Below, one piece after another: positions 61,615 through 64,000 of a stretch of 64,000 nucleotides of DNA. Source of the stretch: Zoogloea sp044344315. GTDB taxonomy: Bacteria; Pseudomonadota; Gammaproteobacteria; Burkholderiales; Rhodocyclaceae. The notes beneath the pieces were generated by a model that saw nothing but the letters and a program-made list of their open reading frames with translations, did not search any database and had not been told where the DNA came from. Within the stretch, counting starts at the first letter, position 1. Each line of letters starts with the position of its first letter. Location of the stretch: positions 1-64,000 of the forward strand of contig NZ_JBIJDC010000005.1 in NCBI RefSeq assembly GCF_044344315.1, written 5' to 3'. The position numbers and the translations under genes are program-made.

Positions 61615-63897
61615 TCAATTGTCCTCAATATATTTCGCAATAGTTTTGCATGAATCGGTGGCAACCATAGATCTTTCGACAGCAGAACACACCTCTGCGA
61701 GGTGATCGTCATGCAATGTCATTCGGCCAGTAGCGAGGGCCAACAAGAACTCAGGTAACCCATCGCCATCACTTCCTCGGCTAACCGAGGCTTGGGCAAT
61801 AATGATATCTGCCATGTTGCGTGACAACTCTTTATCGCAATTTTTGTACCCTAATTCTCGATCTCGAGCCGCACGCAGAATTGCAGATTGAATCACCGCA
61901 TCGTTGAATCGGCTGAAGTTTTCGGGCGATATAACGGATCGTTCATGGGACCTATAAGTCAGTCGCCTGCCCGAAATTCCGTTTCTCAAGCTATGTAACA
62001 CGGCAGCGATTGCGAAGTACACGTCCGCCTGAGAAATCTCGCGCGCACCGGAAAATACGTCGATAAGAGTAAAGTCCGGTCGTACTCGTAACGCATGACC
62101 TTTAGGCGAGTCCCAGAACAGCCTTTCGAATAGTCCATTCCTTGGAGCCGATTCTAGAAACGCGATGCGCTCGGCTATCTCACATGGAACATCGAGATTT
62201 TGTAGTTCCGACCACTCTACTACCCGCCGCAGCGTATTGAGCTCGAATTTCCAACTATTGACCGGGCTGCACTCAGGCAGGTCTAACTCTACGATCGTGT
62301 AGAGGTTGAAAGTATCTGGACCATGCTCTCCGAAAGAGATAGAGGATTTCACTGCACCTCTTTCAGCCGCGCTAGTATTCCGGAAAAAAGTTGCAATGTA
62401 AGTTGTGTTGCCAGCAGGCTGAACGGTCCTCAAGTCCCGATTAATCCCCATAATCTCATGCGCATCAGCCAAACACGATGTAACAACTAGAGTCGCAGTT
62501 CCGCGCCCCTCTGGGTGCTCTCGTAATTTCGAGGCCGTAAGTATGTCTGGAGTCCGCTTTAGCCCATGCGCCAGGAGTTCTGCCGCGATTTCAGCTAGCT
62601 GCTTTGAGTAGGGATAATTTGTATGAACGATGCGCTCAAGGTGGATGGGAGCTCCGCGCTTCATCAGCGCTGCAATCCTTTGCTTGAGACGCTCAATTGT
62701 GTCTGGAAGCTTGGCCTCAGATGCATTCGCTAAGCCATCAGGTGCTCTGTCGGACGTTTGAAATATCGGTTCAATGTCGATAAAAAATTCCGCGTCTCTC
62801 CCTCCGATGTTTCTAAATACTTTGAATATCCCGAATCCGGAGTACTTGTCTATCAAATCCTTCTGTGTTTTATCAAGATCATTGAGCTTAATGAGAATAG
62901 GTTCAACTCTTGGGGGCTCAGGAGAGAACTGATCTCCAGCCAACTGAACCGGAAAAGAGAGCTCCGCGCAATAAGGGCAATCGCGCGATTCATACTGGGC
63001 GATTTCTTGGTACCGTGTCTTGCTGGTAGTTACGCTACCTAGGTCGCACAGGACGTTACGAGCCGAATCGTCCTTTGATCCTAAGTAAAATAGCGTGATT
63101 ACGTGGTCACGAGATGCCCCGCAACGTACCATTTTCTCTTCTAGTGATCCTGATGTTGACGCGGATATCAAATAAAGTGTGTCTTGATCAAGCCTCGTTC
63201 TTCTGCTTTCCAATCCTTCATAGGAGCCGAAAGAATGGACGACAGGTACCGCCCCCTTTTTGCCGTATAGACAGTATTGATACGCAAGCTCTGTGGCCAC
63301 TACCGCAATCCCAGTCGTGTCAACGGAAATGGAATCAACGTTCTTGTTGAAAACATAGGGGAAAAGCCAAAAGCAAAGCTCATTTGAGGCACATGGATCC
63401 TCAAAAACATTTGATGTCCGAAGGAATTCGGTTACATGCTTTCCCGATGGTTTGACGTAGTGAAATCCTTTTGGCGATTTAATTAATCCGTTGGTACGGT
63501 GAAATAGTTCGTGCAAAATATGATTGCGTAGTTTTTCAATGACATCTTGAGAGTTCGCCAACTCATCTCCTTGACCATCCATCAGGATGTGGCAACCTTT
63601 GGAGAAAGAAAATGTGAGAAAAAAAACTCCTTTGTCGTCTAAAGTCATGCGCTTCAGGCGATTCGACAAAACTGCGTCTTTTCTTCCGATGCTATCAATT
63701 GTCATTCTCAAGATAGACTCGTGACCGATGATATATACTCTCTGTATGGCTACTCCGGAAGATATGTTGCGCGTGATTAAGTTGTCGATCAATTCTTCGT
63801 CAATTTCATCTCGATGCAAGTGTATTGCCAGTGCATTGACGACCTTGGAGCCTTCTGGCAGCCTTAATCGGATAATGGAAACTGTATGAACGCTCAC
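61615..63897 (-). CDS. Protein with two phosphoribosyltransferase-like domains, putative defence protein
   Basis: A 760-aa protein starting at GTG (63897), four bases overlapped with the previous stop. Residues about 145-290 look like an orotate-PRTase fold: GFHYVKPSGKHVTEFLRTSN, then SVDTTGIAVVATELAYQY, and TLYLISASTSGSLEEKM. The last replaces the acidic PRPP loop (DDVxTTGG) by ISASTSGS. A CPYC pair follows. Near 420-530 a second PRTase-like unit has HLERIVHTNYPYSKQLAEI and ATLVVTSCLADAHEIMGINR. The C-terminal 200 residues are helical and unassigned. Composition is AT-richer than the neighbours. The function is unknown; nucleotide or PRPP-linked sensing or modification is inference. Confidence 0.65.
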   Translation of the reverse strand: MSVHTVSIIRLRLPEGSKVVNALAIHLHRDEIDEELIDNLITRNISSGVAIQRVYIIGHESILRMTIDSIGRKDAVLSNRLKRMTLDDKGVFFLTFSFSKGCHILMDGQGDELANSQDVIEKLRNHILHELFHRTNGLIKSPKGFHYVKPSGKHVTEFLRTSNVFEDPCASNELCFWLFPYVFNKNVDSISVDTTGIAVVATELAYQYCLYGKKGAVPVVHSFGSYEGLESRRTRLDQDTLYLISASTSGSLEEKMVRCGASRDHVITLFYLGSKDDSARNVLCDLGSVTTSKTRYQEIAQYESRDCPYCAELSFPVQLAGDQFSPEPPRVEPILIKLNDLDKTQKDLIDKYSGFGIFKVFRNIGGRDAEFFIDIEPIFQTSDRAPDGLANASEAKLPDTIERLKQRIAALMKRGAPIHLERIVHTNYPYSKQLAEIAAELLAHGLKRTPDILTASKLREHPEGRGTATLVVTSCLADAHEIMGINRDLRTVQPAGNTTYIATFFRNTSAAERGAVKSSISFGEHGPDTFNLYTIVELDLPECSPVNSWKFELNTLRRVVEWSELQNLDVPCEIAERIAFLESAPRNGLFERLFWDSPKGHALRVRPDFTLIDVFSGAREISQADVYFAIAAVLHSLRNGISGRRLTYRSHERSVISPENFSRFNDAVIQSAILRAARDRELGYKNCDKELSRNMADIIIAQASVSRGSDGDGLPEFLLALATGRMTLHDDHLAEVCSAVERSMVATDSCKTIAKYIEDN

Positions 63898-64000
63898 ATA
63901 GCCTCCAGCGGAATCAAAATCGACACCAAGGTTCCCTCTACAGCTGGGTAATCGCTGGCTCTTTTGGTCAGTTGGCGTTTCCAGTCGTACAAGTCCTCCT
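63894..64000 (-). CDS. C-terminal end of an upstream operon gene (partial)
   Basis: A reading frame runs in from the right edge and gives 34 residues, EDLYDWKRQLTKRASDYPAV then EGTLVSILIPLEAM, ending at TGA (63896-63894). The stop overlaps the GTG start of the PRTase-like gene (GTGA), so the genes are translationally coupled and this is the third member of the operon. Too little is present to assign a family. Confidence 0.65.
   Translation of the reverse strand, partial: EDLYDWKRQLTKRASDYPAVEGTLVSILIPLEAM

Noticed and set aside
23090..64000. Attachment-site duplication of the tRNA-Pro 3' end
   Set aside because: I scanned for the tRNA 3' segment in the spacers and found no second copy.

Overview
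The window is a high-GC Gram-negative chromosome segment. The full Sox thiosulfate-oxidation set, the periplasmic c-type cytochromes, and RlmM, RhlE and IspB (octaprenyl diphosphate synthase) suggest a betaproteobacterium, perhaps of the Rhodocyclales. The taxonomic call is inference from gene content only.

Layout. (1) Positions 1-11842 are a sulfur-oxidation region. A minus-strand operon soxC-D-Y-Z-A-X-B-H-W faces a divergent soxE-soxF pair across an AT-rich control region at about 9294-9565. Around it lie a LysR regulator tail, a periplasmic rhodanese, a small cytochrome c and a cytochrome c4. (2) Positions 11945-23244 are ordinary chromosome: rhlE, rlmM, an aldo/keto reductase, an HD-GYP protein overlapping a GGDEF/EAL protein, a lipoprotein, ugpB, ugpQ, ispB, and a tRNA-Pro(CGG) gene with its own promoter and a terminator. 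(3) Positions 23286-59369 hold one minus-strand run of 23 genes, mostly overlapping or tightly spaced. It encodes an extracellular contractile injection system (eCIS): DUF4255 cap protein, two sheaths, two tubes, hub, spike, gp25 and J baseplate proteins, a tail-I-like protein, tape measure and AAA+ ATPase. It ends in three DUF4157 cargo-type proteins and an SMI1/KNR4-type immunity gene. (4) Positions 60274-64000 are a clearly lower-GC accessory segment. It holds the two 3' genes, and the last codons of a third, of a minus-strand operon: a 760-aa protein with two apparent phosphoribosyltransferase-like domains and a 352-aa protein ending in a TIGR02391 (Ymh)-like domain.

How the parts work together. 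SoxYZ carries the sulfur substrate on the C-terminal cysteine of SoxY. SoxXA loads it, SoxB releases sulfate, and SoxCD oxidises the remaining sulfane. SoxE/F and the other cytochromes are the likely electron routes. In the eCIS, the gene order runs from cap, sheath and tube through hub and baseplate to length control, ATPase and cargo, so cargo is made last. The final effector has a WHH-type HNH nuclease tail and is followed by its probable immunity protein, which suggests a cargo that is toxic to bacterial cells.

The least explained parts are the PRTase-like/Ymh operon, an eCIS protein with a hydrophobic C-terminal tail, an apparently PAAR-less spike next to a cysteine-rich protein, and a pair of eCIS proteins that share an N-terminal module.
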